Origin: Alphaproteobacteria bacterium
GTDB taxonomy: Bacteria; Pseudomonadota; Alphaproteobacteria; Rhizobiales; Aestuariivirgaceae
Length of the DNA: 64,000 bases
Assembly (NCBI GenBank): GCA_024640405.1
Contig: JAHEFB010000003.1
Coordinates: forward strand, 1 to 64,000
Reading direction: 5' to 3'
Made by a program: the position numbers and the translations under genes. The notes under the pieces were generated by a model, which was not told the origin of the DNA, searched no databases, and worked only from the letters and a program-made list of their open reading frames with translations. Positions 16,941-25,805 of this stretch are shown here, in pieces; the first letter of the stretch is position 1, and each line of letters opens with the position of its first letter.

Positions 16941-17858
16941 ATGCCCATCAAAATACCGACTGATCTGCCTGCACGCGCCACCCTGGAAAGGGAAGGCGTA
17001 ATGGTGATGGATGCCGACGAAGCGGCGCGTCAGGATATTCGCCCGCTTCGTGTCGGCCTGCTTAATCTGATGCCCAACAAACAACGTACCGAAACCCAGT
17101 TTGCGCGGTTGTGCGGTGCCACCGCGCTACAGGTGGAGATGACGCTCATGAAAATGACGCATCACACATCCAGGCTCACCTCTTCAGAGCACATGCTGAA
17201 TTTCTACCAGACGTTCGAAGATGTGCGCGATCAGAAGTTCGACGGCCTAGTCATCACCGGAGCGCCAATCGAATTGCTTGAATTCGAGGATGTGACCTAC
17301 TGGCCCGAACTTCAGGAGATTTTCGACTGGTGCGCAAGCCATGTTCATTCCGCCTTGCACATTTGCTGGGGAGCGCAGGCAGCGTTGCATCATTATCACG
17401 GGGTGCCGAAGCATGATCTCGATGCAAAGGCGTTCGGGGTGTTCAGGCATCGAAATCTGAACCCTGCTTCGCCGTACCTGCGTGGGTTTTCAGATGACTT
17501 CTCAATTCCAGTGTCACGCTGGACTGAGGTCCGCCGCGAAGATCTGCCCACTGATCGGGGTCTTGAAGTGTTGATGGAATCTGACGAAACCGGGCTATGT
17601 CTGCTCAATGATGCAGCCCGTCGCACATTGTACATGTTCAACCACATCGAATATGACTCCACTTCGCTGGCGGAGGAATATCATCGTGATATGGCTGCCG
17701 GTAAACAGATTCATATTCCGCCCAACTATTTTCCAGGTGATGATCCATCCAAAACACCAGAAAACAGGTGGCGCAGCCATGCGCACCTGCTGTTTGGCAA
17801 CTGGTTGAACGAGGTCTATCAGTCAACGCCCTACGAAGTCGACAAGATCGGCCAATGA
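16941..17858 (+). CDS. metA: Homoserine O-acyltransferase (MetA family), probably acetyl-CoA specific
   Basis: First committed step of methionine synthesis: transfers an acyl group from acyl-CoA to homoserine. The 305-residue protein starts [11 protein letters not shown] and has the nucleophile Cys in [18 protein letters not shown], the catalytic His in MFNHIEYD, and the RTETQFARL region. In the loop that sets acyl-CoA choice it reads [13 protein letters not shown]. Glu at this place, where E. coli MetA has Gly, is known to favour acetyl-CoA over succinyl-CoA. I therefore infer homoserine O-acetyltransferase activity (MetAA). The stop overlaps the start of the next gene (ATGA at 17855). No SAM riboswitch fits in the 27 bp upstream. 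Confidence 0.93.
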   Translation: MPIKIPTDLPARATLEREGVMVMDADEAARQDIRPLRVGLLNLMPNKQRTETQFARLCGATALQVEMTLMKMTHHTSRLTSSEHMLNFYQTFEDVRDQKFDGLVITGAPIELLEFEDVTYWPELQEIFDWCASHVHSALHICWGAQAALHHYHGVPKHDLDAKAFGVFRHRNLNPASPYLRGFSDDFSIPVSRWTEVRREDLPTDRGLEVLMESDETGLCLLNDAARRTLYMFNHIEYDSTSLAEEYHRDMAAGKQIHIPPNYFPGDDPSKTPENRWRSHAHLLFGNWLNEVYQSTPYEVDKIGQ

Positions 17859-18700
17859 CCAATTCCGTGTTGATCGACTGGATTGGCCGCAGCCGCACTT
17901 CAATTGACACCATTTCAGCGGACCATTTGGCCAAGGTGGCAGCCACGTTTGACGGCGAACCACCATCACTTGAGGAAAACTCCCCATTACCACCCGGTTG
18001 GCATTGGGCATTTTTTCCCGAGATCACTGCTCTGTCCGGGATAGGCCGCGACGGCCACCAGGCGCTGGGCGAGTTCCTGCCACCTGTAACGCTGCCGCGA
18101 CGCATGTGGGCTTCCGGCGACTTGGAAATTGCAAAGCCACTCGTCGTCGGCGAAACGGTCAGCAAGACCTCGACCATACTGTCCGTCGAGGAAAAGCACG
18201 GCCGCACCGGAAAGCTGGTATTTGTTCGTGTTGGCCATGAGTTTGCCGGAGACCGGGGCGGCGATATGCGCGAAGAGCACCAGATCGTCTACCGCGAAGC
18301 ACCTGTTGCCGGCGCACCCCCACCAGAACCCATGCTGCCGCTGCATCAACCTGACAGTTCATGCACACTGACAGCATCACCGGTCCAGTTGTTTCGATAC
18401 TCCGCAATCACCTTCAACAGCCACCGCATTCATTATGATGTCGACTTCTGCCGCGATCAGGAGGGTTATGACGGATTGATTATTCATGGCCCCCTCACCG
18501 CCACACTGCTGATGGATTTTGCCGGCCAACAACAACCGGAGAAACAACTGAAGAGTTTTGCCTTCCGCGCTCTGAGCCCCCTGACCCATGTCCATGAATT
18601 TTCCCTGCATGTCCGCCGGACCGGCGACAACACATACAGCGTGTGGGCCTGCAACTATCGCCGGGAATTGGCCATGATGGCGGATGCGGAGTTGGGTTAG
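17855..18700 (+). CDS. MaoC/HTD2-like acyl-CoA hydratase (mesaconyl-C4-CoA hydratase type)
   Basis: A 281-residue hot-dog-fold protein with an N-terminal FAS1-like dehydratase domain (about 1-135: [26 protein letters not shown], with [15 protein letters not shown]) and a C-terminal MaoC domain with the catalytic Asp/His region ([19 protein letters not shown] followed by [16 protein letters not shown]). Family members hydrate mesaconyl-C4-CoA or itaconyl-CoA, or act like the fungal mitochondrial dehydratase Htd2. Its start overlaps the metA stop by four bases. The exact substrate is not visible. Confidence 0.85.
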   Translation: MTNSVLIDWIGRSRTSIDTISADHLAKVAATFDGEPPSLEENSPLPPGWHWAFFPEITALSGIGRDGHQALGEFLPPVTLPRRMWASGDLEIAKPLVVGETVSKTSTILSVEEKHGRTGKLVFVRVGHEFAGDRGGDMREEHQIVYREAPVAGAPPPEPMLPLHQPDSSCTLTASPVQLFRYSAITFNSHRIHYDVDFCRDQEGYDGLIIHGPLTATLLMDFAGQQQPEKQLKSFAFRALSPLTHVHEFSLHVRRTGDNTYSVWACNYRRELAMMADAELG

Positions 18701-18748
18701 CACGAATCGCCCTTGCCGACACCCCGGCCCCATGCTCAACTTGCAGCC

Positions 18749-19270
18749 ATGAAAACCCTGTTGCTCATGCGGCACGCCAAATCGGACTGGGATCACCCGG
18801 ATCTTGATGATCATGATCGCCCGTTAAACAAGCGCGGCCTTCGCGCAGCGCCAATAATGGGTAAATTCCTGCGCTCCGCAAAGCTTGTGCCGAATGCCTG
18901 CCTGACCTCATCTGCCGTGCGCGCGCGCCACACAGCCTGGCTCACGGCTGCAGCAATTGGCCGGGACTTTCCGATAATCGAAGTTTCCACCCTGTATGAC
19001 TTTGGCGACGGCGAGGCCATTGAACGGGCCATCGCCATGCACGGCGGCAATCATTCCTGCCTGCTGGTCGTCGGACACAATCCCTGTGTGCAGGCTTTCA
19101 CCCTGCACGGCTGTAACGACCGGGGAAATCCGAGCGCCAAGGCTGAATTGTCGGACAAATACCCCACGTCCGCCGTCACCCACATTGAATATGACATGGC
19201 AACCTGGGCCGCCATCCCCCGCACCAAAGGGACAATCAGGGCATTCTGGAGGCCTCGCGACGTGTCATAA
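18749..19270 (+). CDS. SixA-like histidine phosphatase
   Basis: A 173-residue member of the histidine phosphatase superfamily. It has the RHA(K) phospho-acceptor motif at the N-terminus (MKTLLLMRHAKSDWDHPDL), the second active-site region RPLNKRGLRAA and the second His in LLVVGHNPCVQ. SixA removes phosphate from His-phosphorylated proteins, and small relatives act on various phospho-compounds. The frame runs 12 codons further upstream, but the ATG at 18749 gives the canonical start. Confidence 0.85.
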   Translation: MKTLLLMRHAKSDWDHPDLDDHDRPLNKRGLRAAPIMGKFLRSAKLVPNACLTSSAVRARHTAWLTAAAIGRDFPIIEVSTLYDFGDGEAIERAIAMHGGNHSCLLVVGHNPCVQAFTLHGCNDRGNPSAKAELSDKYPTSAVTHIEYDMATWAAIPRTKGTIRAFWRPRDVS

Positions 19271-19400
19271 TTATCATTAATTTCAGATAACTAAAGTTAT
19301 TTATTAAATTAATATTTGAATCTAAACTCCGGTTGATTTGACTGGACCTGCTGAAATCACCATATGCCGGAAGTGACTGGCAATTCCGGGGGATTAACAA
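19271..19400. promoter_or_regulatory. AT-rich region upstream of ycjX
   Basis: The first 60 bases (19265-19325) are far more AT-rich than the surrounding GC-rich sequence, with repeated TTAT/ATTAAT tracts and a small dyad ATAACT-AA-AGTTAT around 19286-19300. This is the likely ycjX promoter and possibly a site for a nucleoid protein. The purine-rich ribosome site GGGGGA (19388-19393) lies at its right end. Confidence 0.4.
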
Positions 19401-20861
19401 CTGAGTTCTTTTCTGACAGGTATCATCAATGAGACGCGCAACGCCGCCGGCGGTGTCAGGGACTTTGCCACCGGCATGGTCTCTCCGACCCTGCGCATCG
19501 GTGTCACCGGCCTGTCACGCGCCGGAAAAACCGTGTTCATTACCGCGCTTGTCCACGCATTGCTGCACGGCGGACGCCTGCCCCTGTTCGCCAGCCTGAC
19601 CCAGGGCCGCATCAACCGGGTGTATCTTGAGCCGCAGCCTGACGACGATGTGCCGCGGTTTGCCTACGAAGACCATGTCGAGGCCCTTTCCGGCGATGAT
19701 CGGCGTTGGCCGAACAGCACCAGGAGGTTGTCGCAACTCCGGCTGACCATCGAATATGAAGCATCCGGCCTCATCGCCCGCAACCTGCAGCGCTCCAGGT
19801 TGCACGTCGATATCGTCGACTACCCCGGCGAGTGGCTGCTCGACCTGCCCCTGATGAGCCAGTCGTATGCACAATGGTCCGCCGCGACGCTGGCCGCCAG
19901 TGCCCGGGAGCCGCGCAAGCAGCTTGCACGTAAGTGGCTCGCCCATCTGACCACCCTCGATCCTTCAGCGCCCGCCAATGAACCCGATGCCCAGAAGGCG
20001 GCAAAACTGTTCACCGCCTACCTGGCCTCCTGCCGATCCGACGACGTATCCTTGTCTACCTTGCCTCCAGGGCGTTTTCTGATGCCCGGCGACCTGGAAG
20101 GCTCACCACTGCTGACATTTGCACCGCTCGAACTGGACCCCTCCTCTACCGCCCAGGATGGCTCCATGCATGCCTTGATGGAGCGCAGATACAACGCCTA
20201 TGTCAGCCGCATCGTGGAACCGTTTTTCTACAACCACTTCGCCCGTCTCGACCGGCAGATCGTGCTGGTCGACACCTTAAGCGCTTTGAATGCCGGTCCG
20301 GAAGCTGTAACCGATTTGAAAGCCGCGCTCACCGATGTGTTGTCATGCTTTCGGCAGGGAGCGAATTCCTGGGCGTCAGCGATTTTCGGCAGGCGGGCCG
20401 ACCGCATTCTGTTCGCCGCCACGAAGGCAGACCTGCTGCATCAGTCGAGCCACGACAGGCTGGAAAACGTGCTTCGCCTGATTGTCTCCGATGCGGCCGA
20501 AAAGGCAGAATTTGCCGGAGCACAAATTGACGTGGCCGCCATCGCGGCCATTCGCGCAACCCGGGAAGCCAGCGTCAAACAGTCAGGGGAAACCCTGGAT
20601 TGCATAGCCGGCACGCCAATCAGCGGCGAAGAACTGGCAGGAGAGATTTTCGACGGCAAGACCGAAGCGGCCATTTTCCCCGGCGATCTGCCAAATGATC
20701 CCGCTGCCGCGCTGGACGGGTCACTCGAAGACCAGTTGAAATTTGTCCGCTTTCGTCCGCCTGTGCTTGATGCGAAAGGCGCAGCAGGTGCAGTTGCCAC
20801 GTTCCCGCACATTCGCCTGGACCGTACCCTGGAGTTCCTCGTGGGAGACCGTTTGATATGA
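19401..20861 (+). CDS. ycjX: YcjX-family GTP-binding protein
   Basis: A P-loop GTPase-like protein of the YcjX family, thought to work with the membrane protein YcjF in envelope stress. The P-loop is GVTGLSRAGKTVFITALVH; other family segments are GRLPLFASL, VDIVDYPGEWLLDLPLM and IVLVDTLSALNAG. The first ATG (19476) would cut off a conserved N-terminus. The frame stays open back to a stop at 19395 and reads SSFLTGIINETRNAAGGVRD before the ATG, like family members. The only sensible initiator there is CTG at 19401, with GGGGGA eight bases upstream. I therefore place the start at CTG (486 residues), with the ATG as the fallback. Confidence 0.85.
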   Translation: MSSFLTGIINETRNAAGGVRDFATGMVSPTLRIGVTGLSRAGKTVFITALVHALLHGGRLPLFASLTQGRINRVYLEPQPDDDVPRFAYEDHVEALSGDDRRWPNSTRRLSQLRLTIEYEASGLIARNLQRSRLHVDIVDYPGEWLLDLPLMSQSYAQWSAATLAASAREPRKQLARKWLAHLTTLDPSAPANEPDAQKAAKLFTAYLASCRSDDVSLSTLPPGRFLMPGDLEGSPLLTFAPLELDPSSTAQDGSMHALMERRYNAYVSRIVEPFFYNHFARLDRQIVLVDTLSALNAGPEAVTDLKAALTDVLSCFRQGANSWASAIFGRRADRILFAATKADLLHQSSHDRLENVLRLIVSDAAEKAEFAGAQIDVAAIAAIRATREASVKQSGETLDCIAGTPISGEELAGEIFDGKTEAAIFPGDLPNDPAAALDGSLEDQLKFVRFRPPVLDAKGAAGAVATFPHIRLDRTLEFLVGDRLI

Positions 20862-21970
20862 ACGATGACCAGCGCAAGCCAAAGGCCTTCCGCCTGTCTC
20901 CTGACCAGCAACACGAGAACACAGAACCCGATCCGGCACCCAAGGCCGCTCAGCCGATACCCAGGGCCAGAAAAACCAAACCACGCGGCAGAAAACCACG
21001 TGCGATGGCAGCCCCGGAAATCCGGTTTGAAGAACCGTCGGACGAGACCCTTCTGCCGGCAGTTGCCCGTGATCACACCGTGGCCAGGCGGTTCCGCTGG
21101 GGCACCATCATTGTGTCCGCTTTTGCCGGTCTAGCCAGCCTGTGGGCAGGCCTCGCAGCCACCCAGCTTATCGAAGACCTGTTTGCCCGATCCCCCGCAC
21201 TCGGCTGGGTCGGGTCGGGCTTGCTGGCGCTGGTGCTGATCTCTGCCTTTGCAATCATCGTGCGCGAAGTTATAGGGCTCTGGCGGTTGAAAAAACTCGG
21301 CACCACCCAGGCAGACGCGGCTCGCGCCATCTCCGCTGATGATGAAAAGGCAGCGGCAACGACAATTTCGGACCTGAAATCGATCTACAGCGGCAGACCG
21401 GACATGCGCTGGGGGCTCGCCCAGCTGGCGGATCATTCGCAGGCAATCATGGATCCTGCCGACAGGATAAAGCTCGCCGAACGCGACCTGCTTTCCACGC
21501 TTGATGGTGAAGCCAACCGCATCATTGCCCGCGCGGCCAGACGCGTGAGCGTGGTAACGGCAATAGCTCCAGCGGCCCTCGATATCGCTCTGGTTGGCGC
21601 ACAGAACCTGCGCATGATGCGGGAAATTGCGACGCTTTATGGCGGCAGGCCCGGCACGCTGGGCACAATGCGCCTGGTCCGCATGGTGGCCGGCCATCTG
21701 GCTGTCACCGGCGGCCTGGCGCTGTCTGACGGTGTTATAAGTGCGGTGATAGGAAAAGGATTGATCGGACGTCTGTCGGCGCGCTTCGGCGAGGGTGCGG
21801 TAAACGGAATTCTCACGGCCCGCGTCGGACTGGCTGCCATGGAGCTGTGCCGTCCGTTGCCATTTCTGACACTGAATAAACCCGGTTTGTCTGACTTCAT
21901 GCGTGAAGTTGTAAAATTTGGTGGGGACGCGGACGAAGCAAGCCAAGACAAATCGAACAAGTCTGATTAA
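20858..21970 (+). CDS. ycjF: YcjF-family inner membrane protein (DUF697/TIGR01620)
   Basis: A 370-residue protein with a basic, Pro-rich cytoplasmic tail (1-70), two transmembrane helices (about 80-105, TIIVSAFAGLASLWAGLAATQ, and about 113-137, GWVGSGLLALVLISAFAIIV) and a C-terminal DUF697 domain with hydrophobic segments (about 225-330). YcjF and YcjX genes are almost always paired; here the ATG overlaps the ycjX stop by four bases. The role is not established beyond an association with stress and envelope regulons. Confidence 0.88.
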   Translation: MNDDQRKPKAFRLSPDQQHENTEPDPAPKAAQPIPRARKTKPRGRKPRAMAAPEIRFEEPSDETLLPAVARDHTVARRFRWGTIIVSAFAGLASLWAGLAATQLIEDLFARSPALGWVGSGLLALVLISAFAIIVREVIGLWRLKKLGTTQADAARAISADDEKAAATTISDLKSIYSGRPDMRWGLAQLADHSQAIMDPADRIKLAERDLLSTLDGEANRIIARAARRVSVVTAIAPAALDIALVGAQNLRMMREIATLYGGRPGTLGTMRLVRMVAGHLAVTGGLALSDGVISAVIGKGLIGRLSARFGEGAVNGILTARVGLAAMELCRPLPFLTLNKPGLSDFMREVVKFGGDADEASQDKSNKSD

Positions 21971-21999
21971 ACTCGGGGCGACTTTAAGGAGACCATTCC

Positions 22000-22557
22000 A
22001 TGACCATGTTCGTTATTCTCGGCATCCTGGGTGCCATCGCGTTTTATGGGGTTGCTATCTACAACGCGCTGGTCAAGGCCCGGCAAATGGTCATGGAGGC
22101 CTGGAGCGGCATTGATGTTCAACTCAAGCGCCGCAGTGACCTGATCCCCAACATAGTCGAAAGCATCAAGGGATATGCCGGCCACGAAAAGGACACGTTG
22201 CGCGAAGTCACCGAAATGCGCACCCGCGTTCAGGCCGTACCGGAAGGCGACATTGCCGGCCGCGCTGTGGCAGAGGGCTTGTTGAGCCAGGCGCTCGGCA
22301 AGCTGATGGCCGTTGCTGAAGCCTATCCGGATCTCAAGGCAAATGAAAATTTTCTGCAGCTGCAGCAGACGCTGGACAAGATCGAGGGCGAGGTCCAGAT
22401 GTCACGACGTTACTACAACGGCGCGGCGCGGGATCTGAATGTGAAGGTGGAAAGCTTTCCATCCAATTTCGTGGCCAACTATTTCAAGTTCCAGACTGCT
22501 GAATTCTTTGAAGTTAAGGACGCCGAAGACCGCGAGGTTCCGGAGGTCAAGTTTTAG
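22000..22557 (+). CDS. lemA: LemA family protein
   Basis: A 185-residue LemA protein: one N-terminal transmembrane helix (about 4-22, FVILGILGAIAFYGVAIYN) and a periplasmic or extracytoplasmic helical bundle with the family segments AWSGIDVQLKRRSDLIPNIV, YPDLKANENFLQLQQTL and SRRYYNGAARDLNVKVESFP. It has a good ribosome site (AAGGAGA) before the ATG. It heads a three-gene unit with the DUF2207 protein and the M48 protease, a combination seen widely; its cellular function is not known. Confidence 0.95.
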   Translation: MTMFVILGILGAIAFYGVAIYNALVKARQMVMEAWSGIDVQLKRRSDLIPNIVESIKGYAGHEKDTLREVTEMRTRVQAVPEGDIAGRAVAEGLLSQALGKLMAVAEAYPDLKANENFLQLQQTLDKIEGEVQMSRRYYNGAARDLNVKVESFPSNFVANYFKFQTAEFFEVKDAEDREVPEVKF

Positions 22558-22571
22558 GAACTGTTCTAAGA

Positions 22572-24518
22572 ATGCGGGGAATCACCAGCAAGATGCATCG
22601 TCTCCACCTCATTTTGTGTGCCTTGCTGGCCTTCGTCGCGATGGCGGGCAGCAGCCTTGCCAGGGAAGAAATCCTCCAGTTCCACTCAAAGGTCGAAGTA
22701 TCGCAGACCGGAAAGCTGCGGGTGATCGAAACCATCCGCGTTCGCGGCGAGAACGCGCAGATCAGAAGAGGAATATACCGAGACTTCCCGTTGCGGATCG
22801 AAGGTGCCGACGGTCGCGAACACGAAGTTGGGTTTGACGTTCTTTCGGTCACTCGCGACGGTCAGCCGGACGACTTTCGCATCGAAAGGGCCCGCCGGTC
22901 GGCACGGGTGTATGTGGGCAACAGGAATGTCTTCATCGGCGCGGGCGAGTTCACCTACAAGATAACGTATGAAACCGACCGGCAGATTCGTTTCTTTTCC
23001 GATCATGATGAACTGTACTGGAATGTCACCGGTAACTTCTGGAACTTTCCGATCAGGCAGGCTCGCGCTGAAATTCTTTTGCCGATTGGTGTTCGCGCAA
23101 AGGACACCGCCTTTTTTACGGGACCATTCGGCGCAACCGGCAGAAGCGCCCGGTCTTCCACAAGCAACGGCGGCAACATTGTTGAATTCGAAACCACAGC
23201 GCCGTTAGGTCCCAGGGAAGGCATGACCGTTGCGGTAAAAATGCCCAAGGGCAGTATCACACCACCCAGCGCCAGCCAGCAGGCAAGCTGGTTCTGGCGC
23301 GATAATACAGCTTTCATTCTTGGGTTGGGCGGCTTCCTGATAGTCGGCTATTACTACTTCTGGGCATGGCAACGGGTTGGCAGGGACCCGCCTGCCGGTG
23401 TGATGGTTCCGCGCTGGGATGCCCCGGACGGCATATCGCCGGCCCAGGTGCATTATATCGAAAACAGGGGATTGTCGGGTCACGACGCGTTTTCGTCCGC
23501 CTTGCTCAACCTTGCCGTAAAGGGACTGGTCGACCTGGAAGATCTCGACGGAGACGTCACGATAACCCCAACAGGCATTACACCGGTTGAACGCCTGCCG
23601 GTCGGTGAGGCAGTGATCCTGCGAAAAATCGGATCATCCGGCGACAAATTCCGCATAGCCAAATCCAACACATCTGCGGTCAAATCGGTAACCAGCGGTT
23701 TCCGGACAGCACTATACGCCGAGCATCGCAACAAGTTCTTCATCAAGAACCTGCCCTATGTGTTTGCCGGAATAGCACTCTCATTTCTGACTGTAATCAT
23801 GACGATCGCGGCAAGCGGTGGTGGTGCAGATGTTGTGGTGCCGCTGGTCATGCTGGTCGTCGTCGCCAGCGTCATAACCATCATCATGTTCTCGGTGGGT
23901 CTGAAGCTGTCCAGCTCACAAAGTCTCGCCGGAAAAATTGGCTCGGTGATGCGCTATTTCGTGTTCGGTTTTTTTGCGGTGAATTTTTTGCCGCTCATCG
24001 TGACGGTGGTGGCTGATGCAAATTTCGAGTCCGCAACGCTGGCCATTGTGGCCGGCATATTCATGATCAATATCCTGTTCTACTTCCTGCTTGGTGCACC
24101 AACGCCATTGGGCCGCAAGCTGATGGACGGCATCGCCGGATTGAAAACCTATATCAACCTGGCTGAAAAGGATCGGATGAATCTGGCCGGCGCGCCTGCC
24201 ATGTCACCACAACACTTCGAAACCATGTTGCCCTATGCGGTCGCACTGGGCCTGGAAAAACCCTGGTCAAACGCTTTTCAGGCCTGGTTGGCGTCAGCTG
24301 CAGGCGCGGCCGCTGCTGCCTCATACACGCCTCACTGGTATCGCGGCGGGAACTTTTCGCCAGGCCGCATAGGCGAAACCATGTCCGGACTGCCTGCATC
24401 CATCGGAAAATCCATGACCAATGCGATGCCGGCGCCGAAATCCTCCTCTTCGGGTTTTTCCGGAGGGGGCGGTTTTTCCGGAGGGGGCGGAGGCGGTGGC
24501 GGCGGTGGAGGCTGGTAA
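22572..24518 (+). CDS. DUF2207 membrane protein
   Basis: A 648-residue protein: signal peptide (about 1-33, ending GSSLA), an extracytoplasmic DUF2207 domain (about 34-235, with VIETIRVRGENAQIRRGIYR and YWNVTGNFWNFPI), a transmembrane helix at about 243-262, a cytoplasmic segment, further transmembrane helices around 395-440 and 455-520, and a Gly-rich tail ending in eleven Gly and a Trp. The Gly/Ser tail is characteristic of the family. It lies 14 bp downstream of lemA. Function is unknown; it probably forms an envelope complex with LemA and the M48 protease. Confidence 0.88.
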   Translation: MRGITSKMHRLHLILCALLAFVAMAGSSLAREEILQFHSKVEVSQTGKLRVIETIRVRGENAQIRRGIYRDFPLRIEGADGREHEVGFDVLSVTRDGQPDDFRIERARRSARVYVGNRNVFIGAGEFTYKITYETDRQIRFFSDHDELYWNVTGNFWNFPIRQARAEILLPIGVRAKDTAFFTGPFGATGRSARSSTSNGGNIVEFETTAPLGPREGMTVAVKMPKGSITPPSASQQASWFWRDNTAFILGLGGFLIVGYYYFWAWQRVGRDPPAGVMVPRWDAPDGISPAQVHYIENRGLSGHDAFSSALLNLAVKGLVDLEDLDGDVTITPTGITPVERLPVGEAVILRKIGSSGDKFRIAKSNTSAVKSVTSGFRTALYAEHRNKFFIKNLPYVFAGIALSFLTVIMTIAASGGGADVVVPLVMLVVVASVITIIMFSVGLKLSSSQSLAGKIGSVMRYFVFGFFAVNFLPLIVTVVADANFESATLAIVAGIFMINILFYFLLGAPTPLGRKLMDGIAGLKTYINLAEKDRMNLAGAPAMSPQHFETMLPYAVALGLEKPWSNAFQAWLASAAGAAAAASYTPHWYRGGNFSPGRIGETMSGLPASIGKSMTNAMPAPKSSSSGFSGGGGFSGGGGGGGGGGGW

Positions 24519-24547
24519 TACACCGGTCCCATACCTAAATTTGCCTT

Positions 24548-25522
24548 ATGAATTTTCCAGTACAGCCTCTCAACCCGGATGCCCAGATCGCCCACCAATG
24601 GCGAAACACCCTGCACACCTGGGTGATGATTGCCGGCTCCGCCCTGCTTATGGCGTTGATCGCCTTTAGCATCTTTGGCGGATCCGGTGTGGTTTGGGCG
24701 ATGGTTCTGACCGGGTTTGGACTTTGGCAGGCGGGGCGCGTATCTCCAAAACTCGTCTTGCGGCTCTACAAGGCACGGGCCTTGAGGAATGAGGAAGTAC
24801 CTCAACTGCACCGTCTGATGACGGAACTGGCCAAACGTGCAGAATTGCCTGCCGTTCCACAGCTTTATTACGTGCCATCGCGTATGATGAATGCCTTTGC
24901 CGTCGGTCAGACAGACAATGCCGCAATTGCCGTAACCGACGGCCTGATCCGCAACCTGACGCTCAGGCAGCTGACCGGTGTGCTCGCGCACGAGATCAGC
25001 CATATCCGCAATGGCGACCTGACTGTTATGGCGCTGGGTGATGTTTTGTCCCGGCTCACCGGCACATTGTCCACTTTTGGCTTGTTGATCGGGGTCCCTG
25101 CTGCATACCTGACCAGTGGTGGCACTGTTCCATGGGTGGCGATCATCGCCCTGATAGCCGCTCCAACCATTGGTGGCCTGTTGCAACTGGCCCTGTCCCG
25201 CACGCGCGAGTACGACGCCGATCTGGATGCCGCAGGCCTGACAGGTGACCCGGAAGGGCTAGCCTCGGCGTTGCAGTCGCTGGAACAGAAACAGGGCGGC
25301 ATGTGGGAGAAGCTTGTGTTGCCCGGCTCCAGGTCGCCGGAGCCGTCAATTCTTCGCAGTCATCCAAAAACGCAGGACCGGGTGGCTCGCCTGTTGTCCC
25401 TGCGGACAAACACCCCACCCATGGTAAACCGCCCCGACACACCAATACATCCAACCCGGACAATTGTGCCGCCGAGGCGCGGGCCGCGCATCCACATTGG
25501 CCGCATGGGATTGTGGTACTAG
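24548..25522 (+). CDS. M48-family membrane zinc metalloprotease (HtpX-like)
   Basis: A 324-residue HtpX-type protease with two N-terminal transmembrane helices (about 27-62) and two more near 165-205. The zinc site is HEISH in VLAHEISHIRNGDL, and the third ligand is the Glu in LSRTREYDADLDAAGL. HtpX degrades damaged membrane proteins. The C-terminus is Pro/Arg-rich. It follows the DUF2207 gene by 29 bp and appears to be the last gene of the lemA unit. Confidence 0.9.
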   Translation: MNFPVQPLNPDAQIAHQWRNTLHTWVMIAGSALLMALIAFSIFGGSGVVWAMVLTGFGLWQAGRVSPKLVLRLYKARALRNEEVPQLHRLMTELAKRAELPAVPQLYYVPSRMMNAFAVGQTDNAAIAVTDGLIRNLTLRQLTGVLAHEISHIRNGDLTVMALGDVLSRLTGTLSTFGLLIGVPAAYLTSGGTVPWVAIIALIAAPTIGGLLQLALSRTREYDADLDAAGLTGDPEGLASALQSLEQKQGGMWEKLVLPGSRSPEPSILRSHPKTQDRVARLLSLRTNTPPMVNRPDTPIHPTRTIVPPRRGPRIHIGRMGLWY

Positions 25523-25805
25523 ATTAGCAAACTTTTTGCATCTGGTAGCAACCCATTCCGCGTTTTTTAAGGGCATAGTGCGTCATGAAAGCTCCGATAT
25601 AGAGTTTGAATCATGCGCGTCCGATGATCTGCGAACGCAACATCCGGCTCCCGTAAAGCAACCGAAAGCAGACAAATGTACTACATCTGCTGATGTCTGT
25701 TTGTAACCCAACTGAGACATTCGGGCGCCGATGAAAAATCAAACTGAGGGTCGTTGAAACTCTGATAGTATGCCGCAAGCGGTCCACTGAGGATGGGAAC
25801 TTCTC
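25523..25805. other. Intergenic region with a nested dyad, upstream of the cyclase gene
   Basis: This 283-bp AT-richer gap contains a nested palindromic stretch at about 25660-25705. It has CAGACA and TGTCTG arms around ATGTACTACAT, and resembles the GCAGAC/GTCTG-containing parts of the repeats at 27838 and 33990. I see no supported gene. A purine-rich GAGGATGGGA before 25806 is the ribosome site of the next gene. Confidence 0.3.

Noticed and set aside
24332-25186. Minus-strand open frame with poly-Pro stretch
   Set aside because: It is antisense to the Gly-rich tail of the DUF2207 protein and to the M48 protease gene.
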